In this document: piece after piece, positions 1-5,988 of the stretch
Position numbering within the stretch: the stretch's first letter is position 1
Layout of the letters: each line of letters begins with the position of its first letter
Source: Rhodospirillales bacterium
Lineage (GTDB): Bacteria > Pseudomonadota > Alphaproteobacteria > Rhodospirillales > Defluviicoccaceae
DNA length: 7,136 nucleotides
NCBI GenBank assembly: GCA_026125865.1
Contig: JAHCKI010000120.1
Span: forward strand, 1-7,136
Reading direction: 5' to 3'
The notes under the pieces: generated by a model
The model's input: the letters and a program-made list of their open reading frames with translations, nothing else
Told to the model about the DNA's origin: nothing
Database searches by the model: none
Translations under genes and position numbers: made by a program

Positions 1-30
1 GACGTGAATGAAGAGGCCGCGGCGAAATGA
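1..30 (+). CDS. hypC: 3' end of upstream gene, probably hypC (partial)
   Basis: An open frame enters from the left edge and ends at the TGA at 28-30, encoding a short acidic/alanine tail (DVNEEAAAK). Its stop overlaps the hypD start in an ATGA arrangement, which suggests translational coupling. HypC, the small chaperone that partners HypD, usually lies directly upstream of hypD, and a nondescript tail fits its poorly conserved C-terminus. Only nine residues are visible, so the identity rests on gene order and not on a motif. Confidence 0.5.
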   Translation, partial: DVNEEAAAK

Positions 31-1172
31 CGGTCCGGTTCGTCGACGAGTTTCGCGATCGAGATCTGGCCCGCGCCATTGCCGCCAACATCGCCGCCGA
101 GGCAACCCCTGAGCGTGACTACCACCTCATGGAGTTCTGCGGCGGCCATACCCATGCCATATTTCGCTATGGGATTCAGGATCTGCTGCCGGCCAACGTG
201 CACATGATCCACGGTCCCGGCTGCCCCGTCTGCGTTCTGCCCATCAAACGCATCGACCAAGCGGTTCAGCTCGCCGTCGATCATGGGGTTGTGCTGTGCA
301 CGTATGGCGATTTACTGCGGGTTCCCGGCGTCGAGCGCATGTCTTTGTTGAAAGCCAAGGCGGCGGGCGCCGATGTGCGCATGGTATATTCGTGCCTTGA
401 TGCTCTCGAAATCGCACGCAATATGCCTGACAAACAGGTCGTTTTCTTCGCCCTAGGGTTCGAGACCACGACACCGCCCACGGCCGTCGCCCTATTGCAG
501 GCACGGGCGCAGGGCCTTGCGAACTTTACCGTCCACTGCAATCACGTGCTGACCCCGCCGGCCATCACCTGCATCATGGAAAGCCCGGAAGTAAGCGGGA
601 TGGGATCCTTGCCCCTCGATGGTTTCATCGGTCCGGCCCATGTCAGCGCGGTGATCGGCAGCCGGCCGTTCGAGTTCTTCACCGAAACCTATCGGCGTCC
701 GGTCGTGGTCGCCGGCTTCGAGCCATTGGATGTGATGCAAGCCATCCTCATGCTCGTACGCCAACTCAACAGCGGGCGCGCCGAGGTGGAGAACGAATAC
801 ACTCGGGTCGTGGACCGCGACGGCAACCTAAAGGCGCAGGCGCTGATGGCCGAGGTGTTTGAGTTGCGCTCCAGTTTCGAGTGGCGCGGATTGGGCGAGC
901 TTCCCAATAGCGCGCTCCGCATCAAGGCGGCGTTCGCCGATTTCGACGCCGAGAAGCGGTTCGCGCTGACGGAAGTTGAAGTGCCCGACAGCAAAGCGTG
1001 TGCCTGCGGCGCCATTCTTCGCGGTGTTAAGAAGCCGACGGACTGCAAGATCTTCGGAACTGTCTGCACGCCGGACAATCCCATCGGTTCGTGCATGGTG
1101 TCGTCCGAAGGCGCTTGCGCCGCCTATTATTCCTACGGCCGGTATAGGGAGGCGGAGCGTGCCAGCGTCTAA
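27..1172 (+). CDS. hypD: Hydrogenase maturation factor HypD
   Basis: HypD is the cytoplasmic iron-sulfur scaffold which, with HypC, holds the iron while two cyanides and one CO are attached during assembly of the [NiFe]-hydrogenase active site. The 381-residue length is normal for the family (E. coli about 373). The N-terminal half has MEFCGGHTHAI with Cys38, GPGCPVCVLP with Cys66 and Cys69 (the essential CPVC pair), and YGDLLRVPG. The C-terminal cluster region is complete, with Cys325, 327, 340, 347, 356 and 364 in CACGAILRG, DCKIFGTVCTP and GSCMVSSEGACAAYY. The ATG at 27 overlaps the preceding stop; a weak AGAGG lies at 12-16. The end overlaps hypE by 14 nt. No truncation or missing key residue is seen. 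Confidence 0.97.
   Translation: MTVRFVDEFRDRDLARAIAANIAAEATPERDYHLMEFCGGHTHAIFRYGIQDLLPANVHMIHGPGCPVCVLPIKRIDQAVQLAVDHGVVLCTYGDLLRVPGVERMSLLKAKAAGADVRMVYSCLDALEIARNMPDKQVVFFALGFETTTPPTAVALLQARAQGLANFTVHCNHVLTPPAITCIMESPEVSGMGSLPLDGFIGPAHVSAVIGSRPFEFFTETYRRPVVVAGFEPLDVMQAILMLVRQLNSGRAEVENEYTRVVDRDGNLKAQALMAEVFELRSSFEWRGLGELPNSALRIKAAFADFDAEKRFALTEVEVPDSKACACGAILRGVKKPTDCKIFGTVCTPDNPIGSCMVSSEGACAAYYSYGRYREAERASV
1146..1152 (+). promoter_or_regulatory. Shine-Dalgarno site that sets the hypE start
   Basis: AGGGAGG lies inside the end of hypD, six bases before the GTG at 1159. It decides the start of hypE: the frame is open further upstream (to an ATG at 976), but that stretch is the hypD reading region, and the next ATG (1264) would cut off the conserved LSHGAGGR motif. 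Confidence 0.75.
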
Positions 1173-2241
1173 CGCACCTTCCGGGCGTCGGCAGCCGTAC
1201 GCGCGAGGGCTGGATCTGAAAAACGGGCGGATCGACCTTAGCCACGGGGCCGGTGGTCGCGCCATGGCGCAATTGATCGATGACCTGTTTGCCGTGGCCT
1301 TCGACAACCCCTACCTTGCGCAACAACATGACGCCGCTTGTATACCCATGGATGTCGGGCAAGGCGGGGGCGGGCGCGTGGTGGTCAGTACCGACGGTTT
1401 CGTCATCTCGCCCTTGTTTTTTCCGGGCGGCGATATCGGTTCGCTGTCCGTCCATGGCACAGTCAATGATGTGGCCATGGCCGGGGCGCGGCCGCTGTAT
1501 CTGACCGTCGGCATGATCATCGAGGAGGGCTTTCCGCTGGCCGACCTCAAGGCGATCGTGCAGTCGATGGCGGCGGCGGCGAGCAGCGCGGGTGTATCCA
1601 TCGTTGCCGGCGATACCAAGGTGGTCGAGCGAGGCAAGGGCGACGGCATTTTCATCACCACCACCGGCATCGGCACGGTGCCGGACGGTGTCGACATCTC
1701 CGCCAACCGGGCGTGTCCCGGCGACGCCATCCTCATCAGCGGCAGCATCGGCGATCACGGCGTAGCGGTGTTGTCGAAGCGTGAAGGGTTGGCATTCGAA
1801 ACCGATATCCTGTCGGATTCGGCGGCGTTGCATGGTTTGGTTGCCGACATGGTGGCCGCGGTTCCGGACATCCACGTCCTTCGCGATCCGACACGAGGCG
1901 GCTTGGCGGCGGTCCTTAACGAGATCGCCATGGCGTCCGGTGTCGGGATCACCATCCGTGAAAAAGCCATACCCATGGCCACGGCCGTCCGCGGCGCCTG
2001 TGAGCTGTTGGGGCTGGATCCGCTGTATGTGGCCAACGAAGGCAAGCTGGTCGCCTTCTGCAAAGGGGAGGATGCCGATCGATTGCTGACGGTGATGCGG
2101 GCGCATCCCTTGGGACGTGACGCCGCGATCATCGGTGAATGCAGCGATGACCCTCACCGTTTCGTGCAAATGGAAACGGCGTTCGGTGGTAACCGCATCA
2201 TCGATTGGCTCGCGGGTGAACAGCTTCCCCGCATTTGCTGA
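1159..2241 (+). CDS. hypE: Hydrogenase maturation factor HypE (carbamoyl dehydratase)
   Basis: HypE receives a carbamoyl group from HypF on its C-terminal cysteine, dehydrates it with ATP to a thiocyanate, and donates cyanide to the iron on HypC-HypD. The protein (360 residues from GTG 1159) belongs to the PurM/AIR-synthetase fold. Visible marks are LSHGAGGR (27-34), DGFVISPLFFPGGDIG (from residue 79), the GTVNDVAMAGA segment, GDTKVV (151-156), RDPTRGG (242-248), VANEGKL, HPLGRDAAIIGE, and the terminal PRIC with the acceptor cysteine at 360. Compared with E. coli HypE (about 336 residues), there is an extra basic, proline-containing stretch of roughly 20 residues before the family start. The 14-nt overlap with hypD implies co-translation in a hypCDE operon. 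Only the exact N-terminus is uncertain. Confidence 0.96.
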   Translation: MPASNAPSGRRQPYARGLDLKNGRIDLSHGAGGRAMAQLIDDLFAVAFDNPYLAQQHDAACIPMDVGQGGGGRVVVSTDGFVISPLFFPGGDIGSLSVHGTVNDVAMAGARPLYLTVGMIIEEGFPLADLKAIVQSMAAAASSAGVSIVAGDTKVVERGKGDGIFITTTGIGTVPDGVDISANRACPGDAILISGSIGDHGVAVLSKREGLAFETDILSDSAALHGLVADMVAAVPDIHVLRDPTRGGLAAVLNEIAMASGVGITIREKAIPMATAVRGACELLGLDPLYVANEGKLVAFCKGEDADRLLTVMRAHPLGRDAAIIGECSDDPHRFVQMETAFGGNRIIDWLAGEQLPRIC

Positions 2242-2246
2242 AGCGC

Positions 2247-2272
2247 TTTCTTGTTCCTATGTAAACAAGAAA
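2247..2272. repeat. 9-bp perfect inverted repeat between hypE and the cupin gene
   Basis: TTTCTTGTT (2247-2255) and AACAAGAAA (2264-2272) are exact reverse complements separated by eight bases. The hairpin begins six bases after the hypE stop. Its stem is AT-rich and no U-run follows, so it is not a typical intrinsic terminator. It could be an operator, an RNA-processing or stability element at the end of the hyp transcript, or chance. Confidence 0.5.
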
Positions 2273-2296
2273 TGACGCAGCAACAGAGAAAACGGG

Positions 2297-2674
2297 GTGG
2301 GTACATTGAGCTCAACGGAGGATGATCAGGCCTGGCATTTCAAGGTTCTGGACGCGGCCAACCGAATTCCCGGCGGCGCCCGCATGCCGATGGCGACGCT
2401 TTTGAAGCGTGGCGATACGCGCATCACCATCTACGCACCTCGCGACGAAGATTTTCAGCAACCACACACACAGGACGAGATCTATTTCGTTATCCGCGGT
2501 ACCGGGCATTTTTCGGCCGGGGGCAAGCGCATGGCCTTCAATGCCGGTGACATGCTGTTCGTCCCCGCCGGGGTCGAACATCGTTTCGCGCGCTTCACCA
2601 ACGATTTGCTGTTGTGGGTGATCTATTTTGGCGCGCAAGTGGATGAAGAACACGCGAAATCCGTGGCCGAATAG
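2297..2674 (+). CDS. Small single-domain cupin protein
   Basis: This 125-residue protein is one cupin beta-barrel. Motif 1 is PHTQDEIYFVIRGTG (His57, Glu61; Gln59 stands where many cupins have a second His). Motif 2 is GDMLFVPAGVEHRF (residues 84-97, with His95). His57, Glu61 and His95 could bind a metal, but the reaction or ligand cannot be read from the sequence; such proteins may be small enzymes or sugar/metal-responsive binding proteins. There is no DNA-binding domain, signal peptide or membrane segment. The GTG at 2297 is taken as the start; a TTG at 2306 is a possible alternative, and neither has a strong ribosome-binding site. The gene follows hypE by 55 nt on the same strand and could be read through from the hyp operon, but a link to hydrogenase maturation is not established. 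It converges with the kinase gene over 32 bases in which no terminator is clear. Confidence 0.88.
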   Translation: MGTLSSTEDDQAWHFKVLDAANRIPGGARMPMATLLKRGDTRITIYAPRDEDFQQPHTQDEIYFVIRGTGHFSAGGKRMAFNAGDMLFVPAGVEHRFARFTNDLLLWVIYFGAQVDEEHAKSVAE

Positions 2675-2706
2675 CGGAGTGGGGACGCGTCCGACCGTTG
2701 GTATAG

Positions 2707-3975
2707 TTAAGCGATCAGGATGGCTCGGAAATCGTTGACATTGGTCAGGGTCGGACCCGTTACGACCAAGCCGCCGAGGCGTTCGAAGAACGTGTACGCG
2801 TCATTGTTGGCGAGATAGGCACGAGGGTCCAGGCCGAGATCGGCGGCGCGTTCGAGAGTTTTAGGTCCGATCATGGCGCCGGCGTTGTCCTCGGTGCCAT
2901 CGATGCCATCGGTGTCGCAGGCGATGGCGTGAATATCGGGGTGGCCATTGAGCGCAATGGCGAGGGCGAGGAGATAGTGGCTGTTGCGGCCGCCGCGTCC
3001 ACTGCCCATGACCGCGACCGAGGTTTCGCCGCCCGATAAAAGGACCCTTGGATCGGTGCCGGGATTTCGATCGCCGGCGATTTCGAGCGCGAGGCTGGCT
3101 TGTACGGCGGCGATGTCTTCGGCGTGCCCCTGTATGGCGTCACCGAGGATGACCGGTGTGATCCCGGCGGCGGTGGCGACCTGCGCCGCGGCGTCGAGGC
3201 TGCCGCGTGGGGTGGCGATGAGCACGGTGCGTGATCGACTGAAGCGCCGGTCATGGCGCTTGGGTGTTTCGTTGTCGGTATTGTTGAGATGACGAGCTAT
3301 GGCCTCTGAAACTTCAATTCGGTATCTCGCCAACACCTCGCGGGCGTCGGCAAGGGTTGTCGGATCAGCGACGGTCGGACCGGAAGCGATGACCGTCGGG
3401 TCATCGCCCGGTACGTCCGAAATGAGCAAAGCCACGGTTTCGGCGGGTGCCGCCGCGATGCCGAGGCGGCCGCCCTTTATGGCCGACAGGTGTTTGCGGA
3501 CGACATTGATCTCGGCGATCGACGCTCCGCAGTGCAGAAGTTCGGCGCTGACGGCGCGTGTGTCTTCCAGGCTGATGCCCGCCGCCGGCAGTGTCAACAA
3601 AGCCGAGCCGCCGCCGGTGATCAGCGCCAGCACCAAGTCGTCTTCGCCGGCGCCGTCGACGAGGCTCAGAATACGCTGGGCTGCTCGCAAGCCGTCTTGG
3701 TCGGGCATCGGGTGCCCGGCTTCGACAACTTCGATGCGCTCGGTGGGAACGCTATGGCCGTAGCGTGTAACGACTAGGCCCGACAACTCGCCCGGCCACG
3801 CTCCTTCGACGACACGGGCCATTGCTGCGGCGCCCTTGCCGGCGCCGACGACGATGGTTCGTCCCTTGGGTGGTGGCGGCAGGTGCTTGACAACCTGGTC
3901 GGGTTGGGCGGCGGAGAGCGCCGCATCAAACATGCTGCGAAGCAGTTCCACGGAGTGTTCGATCATGGTTTTCAT
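2707..3975 (-). CDS. gckA: Glycerate 2-kinase (DUF4147 + MOFRL domains)
   Basis: The family phosphorylates D-glycerate with ATP to 2-phosphoglycerate, linking glyoxylate, tartronate-semialdehyde or serine-cycle carbon to central metabolism in the cytoplasm. From ATG 3975 the protein has 422 residues, the usual size. The N-terminal domain shows VVGAGKGAAAMA with the expected catalytic Lys47, TRYGHSVP, EAGHPMPD (85-92), TGGGSALL (120-127), NVVRKHLSAIKGGRL (157-171) and SDVPGDDPTVIASGP (186-200). The C-terminal MOFRL domain shows SGGETSV (314-320), GRGGRN (326-331) and DTDGIDGTEDNAGA (354-367). Family members were often named hydroxypyruvate reductase (ttuD) in older annotation. The frame extends to a TTG at 4017, but that adds 14 unconserved residues without a ribosome-binding site; a GGTG precedes ATG 3975, and ATG 3966 is a third option. 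The gene symbol is by family analogy. Confidence 0.93.
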   Translation of the reverse strand: MKTMIEHSVELLRSMFDAALSAAQPDQVVKHLPPPPKGRTIVVGAGKGAAAMARVVEGAWPGELSGLVVTRYGHSVPTERIEVVEAGHPMPDQDGLRAAQRILSLVDGAGEDDLVLALITGGGSALLTLPAAGISLEDTRAVSAELLHCGASIAEINVVRKHLSAIKGGRLGIAAAPAETVALLISDVPGDDPTVIASGPTVADPTTLADAREVLARYRIEVSEAIARHLNNTDNETPKRHDRRFSRSRTVLIATPRGSLDAAAQVATAAGITPVILGDAIQGHAEDIAAVQASLALEIAGDRNPGTDPRVLLSGGETSVAVMGSGRGGRNSHYLLALAIALNGHPDIHAIACDTDGIDGTEDNAGAMIGPKTLERAADLGLDPRAYLANNDAYTFFERLGGLVVTGPTLTNVNDFRAILIA

Positions 3976-4025
3976 CACACCAGGTGTCGGAAACACTGTA
4001 CCGGTCACAAGATGCAACGGAAAGC

Positions 4026-4052
4026 TTGGGATCGGCGCGTCACCAGGATAAT
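4026..4052 (+). promoter_or_regulatory. Possible sigma-70 promoter for the hydrolase pair
   Basis: GATAAT at 4047-4052 matches the -10 consensus at five of six bases. TTGGGA at 4026-4031 is a fair -35 hexamer, but the spacer is 15 bp, shorter than ideal. Transcription would start near 4059 and give a leader of about 45 nt. The call is based on hexamers only. Confidence 0.3.
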
Positions 4053-4053
4053 G

Positions 4054-4077
4054 TCTTTTCGCAATTGCAGCAAAAGA
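4054..4077. promoter_or_regulatory. Imperfect dyad with GCAATTGC core, possible operator
   Basis: TCTTTTCGC and the matching GC-A-G-C-AAAAGA arm are inverted around AATT, with two single-base bulges in the right arm. The core GCAATTGC (4061-4068) is a perfect palindrome. The dyad would cover the start point of the plus-strand promoter candidate and the -35 box of the minus-strand candidate, a position suited to a repressor. The same 8-bp core occurs at 5926-5933. Confidence 0.35.
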
Positions 4078-4103
4078 TACGGAAGGTCGAGGAACAGCCG
4101 ACG

Positions 4104-4946
4104 ATGGAACTGGAGGTCATTTCTGAGCAACCGCAGCGACGGACTAACGCCGCGCCGTTGCTTTTCGTCCATGGCGCCTGCGCGGGAGCCTGGGTGTGGA
4201 AGCACCACTTCTTGCCGTACTTTGCCGACCACGGATACGCAGCGTACGCCCTTAGTCTACGCGGACATGGTGGGAGTGATGGCAAGGAGACGCTGGCGTT
4301 CGCCGGCATCTCCGACTTCGCGCGCGATGTGGAACGGGTGGCGGCCCAACTCGACGCACCGCCCGTGCTGATCGGTCATTCCATGGGCGGGATGGTGGTG
4401 CAGAAGGTCCTGCACCGTCGTCGATTGACCGTGCCGGGGGCGGTTTTGATGGCATCGGCGCCGCCACACGGCATCGCCGGCTGCTTCGTCCACATGCTGA
4501 CGCGGAATCCGCGACTCTTGTTCGACATGACGATGATGCAAACGTTTGGTCCGCAGAGCCTGCAATTCATCGACCTAGACATCATTCGCCGCGCGTTGTT
4601 CTCCGACGATACACCGGAGGAGGCCGTGTATCGGTATGCCCCGCAATTCGGGGCTGAATCGGTGCGTGCGGTGTTCGACCTCTGGGGGTTCGACACGGTG
4701 CCGTCCCGACAAACGATCGATACACCGGTCCTCGTGCTGGGCGCCGAAAATGATGCGTTCATTTCCGAAGGATCTTTGCGGGAAACGGCGTGGACCTACA
4801 AGACCCAGCCGGAAAGGTTCCCGAATATGGCCCATGCCATGATGCTCGACCACAACTGGGAAACGGTGGCGGCGCGTATCCGTCGGTGGCTCGGCGAAGC
4901 GGTGCCGCGACGGCCGCGCATCGCGACAGGAACCGCGGCGGCATGA
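4104..4946 (+). CDS. Alpha/beta hydrolase 1 of a tandem pair
   Basis: This is a 280-residue cytoplasmic alpha/beta-hydrolase-fold enzyme of the lipase/esterase-like type; the substrate is unknown. The oxyanion-hole HG is in LLFVHGACAGAW (His23-Gly24), LRGHGGSDG follows strand 4 (52-60), and the nucleophile elbow is IGHSMGGMV with Ser93. The acid is Asp217 in LVLGAENDAFI and the base is His244 in FPNMAHAMML. A cap region rich in Met and Phe lies at about 124-200. ATG 4104 was chosen because GAGGAA (4089-4094) lies nine bases upstream and family homology begins soon after; a GTG at 3984 in the same frame would add 40 polar residues. The C-terminal tail (RPRIATGTAAA) runs past the fold. The stop overlaps the next start (ATGA at 4943-4946), so the pair is translationally coupled. 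No signal peptide is seen. Confidence 0.9.
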   Translation: MELEVISEQPQRRTNAAPLLFVHGACAGAWVWKHHFLPYFADHGYAAYALSLRGHGGSDGKETLAFAGISDFARDVERVAAQLDAPPVLIGHSMGGMVVQKVLHRRRLTVPGAVLMASAPPHGIAGCFVHMLTRNPRLLFDMTMMQTFGPQSLQFIDLDIIRRALFSDDTPEEAVYRYAPQFGAESVRAVFDLWGFDTVPSRQTIDTPVLVLGAENDAFISEGSLRETAWTYKTQPERFPNMAHAMMLDHNWETVAARIRRWLGEAVPRRPRIATGTAAA

Positions 4947-5746
4947 GCGGTATCCGGCTTGAGGTGCTGTCGCGTCGACCGAAAGGGGCGGTCCGCCCGA
5001 CGCCGCTGTTGTTCGTGCATGGCGCATATTCGTCCGCCCGAATTTGGGAACCATTCTTTCTGCCGTATTTCGCCGATCATGGTTACGCTGTCCATGCTGT
5101 GAGCCTGCGGGGGCACGGCGGCAGCGAGATACGGGGACGGCTGGCGGCCGCCAGGCTGCGCGATTATGTGAGCGATGTGGCGGAAGCGGCGCAGCGTCTT
5201 GAAACGCCGCCGGCGGTGATCGGCCACTCGATGGGCGGCATGGTAGTGCAGCACTACTTGAATATCGGGCCGGCACCCGCCGCCGTGCTGCTGGCGTCCG
5301 GACCTCCACATGGAACCCTGGTCAGCGGCATCGCCATGGCGCTGACCAATCCGCTCCTGGCTCGGCAGATGACACTCATGCAGAATTTGGGGCCGAAGAC
5401 GGCAACACTCGCTGGCGCGAAACGCGCGCTGTTCCGGGATGATACGCCAGACGACTATATCCGGAAGGTTCTGCCACCGGCCGAGCCGGAATCCCACCTG
5501 GCCGTGCTCGACATGATGGGACTGGACCTGCCGCCGGCGACGCCGAAAACCAGGACGCCGGTGCTGGTGCTCTCGGGCGATCGGGATCCGTTCGTCAGCC
5601 TCGGCGGCGTTGACGTCACGGCCAAGGCCTACAAAACCGAAGCGGTTATCTTCCCCGGCATGCCCCATGCCCTGATGCTGGACCCGGAGTGGCAGACCGT
5701 CGCAAGCTGTATGCTGAAGTGGCTGAACAAGGTACTGCCGGAATAA
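4943..5746 (+). CDS. Alpha/beta hydrolase 2 of a tandem pair
   Basis: A 267-residue paralogue of the preceding hydrolase. Shared blocks include LLFVHGA, FLPYFADHGYA, SLRGHGGS, IGHSMGGMVVQ, PPHG, and RALF followed by DDTP. Its triad is Ser96 in GHSMGG, Asp215 in LSGDRDPFV and His242 in FPGMPHALML. The N-terminus is shorter and the cap region (about 124-200) differs most, suggesting a different substrate or partner. ATG 4943 is fixed by the ATGA overlap. The frame is open upstream to 4790, but that part lies in the coding region of hydrolase 1. No terminator hairpin with a U-run is evident after the stop. Specific activity (esterase, lactonase, haloperoxidase-like or other) cannot be assigned. 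Confidence 0.9.
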   Translation: MSGIRLEVLSRRPKGAVRPTPLLFVHGAYSSARIWEPFFLPYFADHGYAVHAVSLRGHGGSEIRGRLAAARLRDYVSDVAEAAQRLETPPAVIGHSMGGMVVQHYLNIGPAPAAVLLASGPPHGTLVSGIAMALTNPLLARQMTLMQNLGPKTATLAGAKRALFRDDTPDDYIRKVLPPAEPESHLAVLDMMGLDLPPATPKTRTPVLVLSGDRDPFVSLGGVDVTAKAYKTEAVIFPGMPHALMLDPEWQTVASCMLKWLNKVLPE

Positions 5747-5922
5747 GTCGCTTGAGTGTTGTTGGGTTCCCCCGTTGTCGATTTTGAAGAGACGTTGACT
5801 GTATTTTCTCCTGGACGATTGCTTGTCGCCTCGGGATCGAGAACGGTTGGCAAGCGACTGCCCAAACCGTGCTTGCGGCTGCGCTTCCGTCATGGGAAAA
5901 CTTCCCCGATTGCAAAACGGAA

Positions 5923-5936
5923 TCGGCAATTGCCGA
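5923..5936. promoter_or_regulatory. 14-bp perfect palindrome, possible operator
   Basis: TCGGCAATTGCCGA reads the same on both strands. It lies 52 bp before the DUF533 start codon and is flanked by GAATC on both sides. A loop-free perfect palindrome of this size suits a dimeric regulator better than an RNA hairpin. No regulator can be named. Confidence 0.45.
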
Positions 5937-5975
5937 ATCGCGATCAATCTCGTTTAGCGAAAAAACAACTTTTCG

Positions 5976-5982
5976 AAGGAGG
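5976..5982 (+). promoter_or_regulatory. Strong Shine-Dalgarno site for the DUF533 gene
   Basis: AAGGAGG, a near-full anti-16S match, lies six bases before ATG 5989. It fixes that codon as the start in preference to the in-frame ATG at 5869 and predicts efficient translation. Confidence 0.85.
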
Positions 5983-5988
5983 AGTAGG

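Larger units (their letters stand above)
3976..4103. promoter_or_regulatory. Divergent intergenic region, kinase / hydrolase pair
   Basis: This 128-bp gap separates the minus-strand kinase start from the plus-strand hydrolase start and must hold promoters for both unless one is read from further away. For the minus strand, TTGCTG (complement of 4068-4073) and TATCCT (complement of 4045-4050) are 17 bp apart, a weak sigma-70 match (3/6 and 4/6). A plus-strand candidate and an imperfect dyad are listed separately. The hydrolase frame is open back to a GTG at 3984, so part of the region could instead encode a 40-residue N-terminal extension. Confidence 0.5.
5747..5988 (+). promoter_or_regulatory. 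Intergenic region upstream of the DUF533 gene
   Basis: No gene is supported in these 242 bases; the frame open from 5869 lacks a ribosome-binding site and conserved content before 5989. TTGACT at 5795-5800 is a good -35 hexamer, but no matching -10 follows at 16-18 bp, so no promoter is called. The region holds the palindrome at 5923-5936, a second 8-bp palindrome ATCGCGAT at 5937-5944, GAATC sites at 5920-5924 and 5935-5939, and a small hairpin (CGAAAA 5958-5963 with TTTTCG 5970-5975) that abuts the ribosome-binding site and could mildly affect its access. Confidence 0.5.

Noticed and set aside
1027..2169. A 380-codon minus-strand open frame opposite hypE
   Set aside because: It is antisense to an unmistakable HypE, shows low-complexity His/Arg/Gln-rich content and no recognisable domain; long antisense frames are expected in GC-rich DNA.
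2683..2692. The 10-bp palindrome GGACGCGTCC between the converging cupin and kinase genes
   Set aside because: It has no loop and no U-run, so it is not a convincing terminator, and a GC-rich 10-bp palindrome is weak evidence for an operator in a 32-bp convergent gap.
3976..4017. An upstream TTG start for the glycerate kinase
   Set aside because: It adds 14 unconserved residues, has no ribosome-binding site, and would overlap the divergent control region; ATG 3975 gives the normal family length.
5795..5823. TTGACT as the -35 of a promoter for the DUF533 gene
   Set aside because: No acceptable -10 hexamer is found 16-18 bp downstream.
5746..5859. Inverted copies of a 9-mer (AGTCGCTTG at 5746-5754, CAAGCGACT at 5851-5859)
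   Set aside because: The arms are 96 bases apart, one overlaps the hydrolase 2 stop codon, and there is no supporting structure; chance is plausible.
4796..5947. A 383-codon minus-strand open frame opposite the hydrolase pair
   Set aside because: It mirrors the hydrolase 2 coding frame, is Arg/Gln/His-rich and has no domain signature.
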